A stretch of 64,000 nucleotides of DNA from Phytopythium helicoides (taxonomy: Eukaryota; Oomycota; Peronosporomycetes; Pythiales; Pythiaceae): the NCBI GenBank assembly GCA_024867545.1, contig JANFNE010000084.1:1-64000 (forward strand), written 5' to 3'. The translations under genes and the position numbers were made by a program. The notes under the pieces are model-generated. The model was not told where the DNA came from. It did no database searches and saw nothing but the letters and a program-made list of their open reading frames with translations. Shown piece after piece: positions 62,954 through 64,000 of this stretch (position 1 is its first letter; each line of letters starts with the position of its first letter).

Positions 62954-63217
62954 GTGCAGCTCAGAGAGTCCCTGTTGCAGTTAACCGCGTGAGGTGTTCT
63001 TCGCCAATCGCAGTCAGCTGGGAGCGCATACAAATCGCAAGATTCGTCGGCAGCAGCGCGAGCCTTTTTCTTGCCACGTCAATTTACACGGTCTGTCTGT
63101 CACAGCACGGGCTACGGTTCAAGTAGTTCGAGCAGTTCGTGTACACACAACACGCAGGAGCTCGGACTGACTGGATCACACGAGCTGGTGAGTGGTCGTC
63201 TGTGTGCCTGCGCGTGT
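61851..63217. other. Intergenic, no supported gene
   Basis: Holds a (CT)n microsatellite at about 62924-62950 and scattered short frames up to 216 codons (62195-62845 minus). That frame has ordinary composition but no domain I know and no supporting context. Confidence 0.5.
62924..62950. repeat. (CT)13 microsatellite
   Basis: About 27 bp of CT dinucleotides. Confidence 0.9.
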
Positions 63218-64000
63218 ATGCGTGTGCGATCAAGTCAACAAACTTTCTGCCAAGCCTTTGACGGGGCGGTAGTGCAGAATCTCTGCATTTGCTTTGCGTT
63301 TGTACCTAGAGCAGTTGCGGAGCGCGATTGGCAGCGCTGGATTGTGGGTATCCACACATCCGGCAGGAGATTACAACACCTGCACATTGCAATTTCCGAG
63401 CACGACCAATGGCCGAGCGTCAACAACACGGTGTCGCACTTGTGGCGCAAATTCGCGCAAGGAACGTGCATCCTTCTCCAGCTTGAGTCACCTGGTTTAC
63501 AGCCAGATCTGCGTCAACTCACCTGCTCGCCTTCGTGGCGTCACTCACAACAAACTCCACCTGCTAGAAATGACCCCAAAGTCCGAGCCAAACGGCTGGA
63601 GCTTCATCACCACCGTCAGATCCGGCGCTTCTCGCGGAGCAACGCCTGTCATTGCACATTCTACAAACACCGAGGTGGGATCGTCACTCAACCGACTCGA
63701 TCACTCGCAGAACTGCAAATCCCGGACATCAATCACCTGTGGACATCTCTTCCAGTATGCAAACCCCTGCCGACCAAACCGAATGATACGGCAGGCACCT
63801 CCCCCCTCCACTGGAGGCTTCAGTGCGGTCACAACACGCGTACTATGGGGGTTGTTGCAGCTTTCCAACGACAGGATCAACGAAGTTGCACGCTGATCTG
63901 CAGATCCAGTGCGAGGCTTTCCAGGGATCAGCAAGACGGTCCACCAGTAATTGTTGCGCCACTTGAGAACACCCAGGATTTGTTTTCGCGAATCGTACGG
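63218..64000 (+). CDS. Unidentified open frame, runs off the window (261+ codons)
   Basis: From ATG 63218 (MRVRSSQQTFCQAFDGAVVQ) the frame stays open to base 64000. A stretch this long is unlikely by chance at this base composition, and the sequence has a protein-like mix (RDWQRWIVGIHTSGRRL; later PPVIVAPLENTQDLFSR). No domain recognised; it could be a transposon-derived protein. The 3' end lies outside. Confidence 0.4.
   Translation, partial: MRVRSSQQTFCQAFDGAVVQNLCICFAFVPRAVAERDWQRWIVGIHTSGRRLQHLHIAISEHDQWPSVNNTVSHLWRKFAQGTCILLQLESPGLQPDLRQLTCSPSWRHSQQTPPARNDPKVRAKRLELHHHRQIRRFSRSNACHCTFYKHRGGIVTQPTRSLAELQIPDINHLWTSLPVCKPLPTKPNDTAGTSPLHWRLQCGHNTRTMGVVAAFQRQDQRSCTLICRSSARLSRDQQDGPPVIVAPLENTQDLFSRIVR

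Noticed and set aside
1..64000. CRISPR arrays, rRNA genes and clear tRNA genes
   Set aside because: None seen on either strand. The regular repeats found are ankyrin-coding, minisatellite, satellite or telomeric.

Overview
This is the end of an oomycete chromosome, most likely Phytophthora or a close relative. The window opens on about 220 bp of telomeric (CCCTAAA)n. The housekeeping genes are GC-rich, with 60-95 nt GT-AG introns. They include ARV1, a CDP-diacylglycerol synthase, an AAAP transporter, an IAH1-type GDSL esterase and a protein tyrosine phosphatase.

Layout. (1) 1-3.8 kb: telomere, then two ~1.73 kb subtelomeric units, each starting with interstitial telomere repeats and ending in a long perfect-arm hairpin. 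(2) 3.8-4.5 kb: an LTR-like promoter and leader with three small hairpins. (3) 4.5-17.3 kb: an island of closely packed, mostly intronless genes on both strands with AT-rich TATA-type promoters. It holds an A32-like DNA-packaging ATPase fragment, a Lys-rich H1-like peptide, a CCCH zinc-finger protein, a Ulp1-like protease, a large zinc-ribbon protein in two frames and a repeat/RING-H2 protein. I read this as an endogenous nucleocytoplasmic large DNA virus remnant. (4) 17,278-20,783: a 3.5 kb Tc1/mariner-IS630 transposon with terminal inverted repeats and a TA target site. It carries a DDE transposase and a Fanzor, the eukaryotic TnpB-like RNA-guided nuclease. The Fanzor has all RuvC motifs but one in-frame TAG near its N terminus. 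(5) 11.8-15.2, 21.2-24.6 and 29.0-34.9 kb: three paralogues of an ankyrin-pseudokinase-kinase protein. One is frameshifted and one is expanded to about 28 ankyrin repeats. The second and third copies lie on a near-perfect inverted repeat with 2,174 bp arms and a 702 bp spacer. Its arms carry relics of a Fanzor and of a fibre-like protein. (6) 35.8-45.3 kb: ordinary oomycete genes. (7) 45.3-57.4 kb: gene-poor, with a 135 bp minisatellite, a transposase scrap, a decayed chromodomain Gypsy element and tandem duplications. (8) 57.4-61.9 kb: three spliced genes. (9) 61.9-64 kb: little recognisable, plus an unidentified open frame running off the window.

How it fits together. The subtelomere has collected a virus insertion, transposons and a recently amplified kinase family, while the interior side is normal chromosome. 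The most striking system is the Fanzor transposon. By analogy with known Fanzors, its guide RNA should come from the Fanzor 3' end plus the element's left terminus. That places the guide in the promoter of the adjoining repeat/RING gene. A 40 bp piece of the same terminus recurs beside two of the ankyrin-kinase genes. Functions below rest on motifs read by eye; no database search was run.
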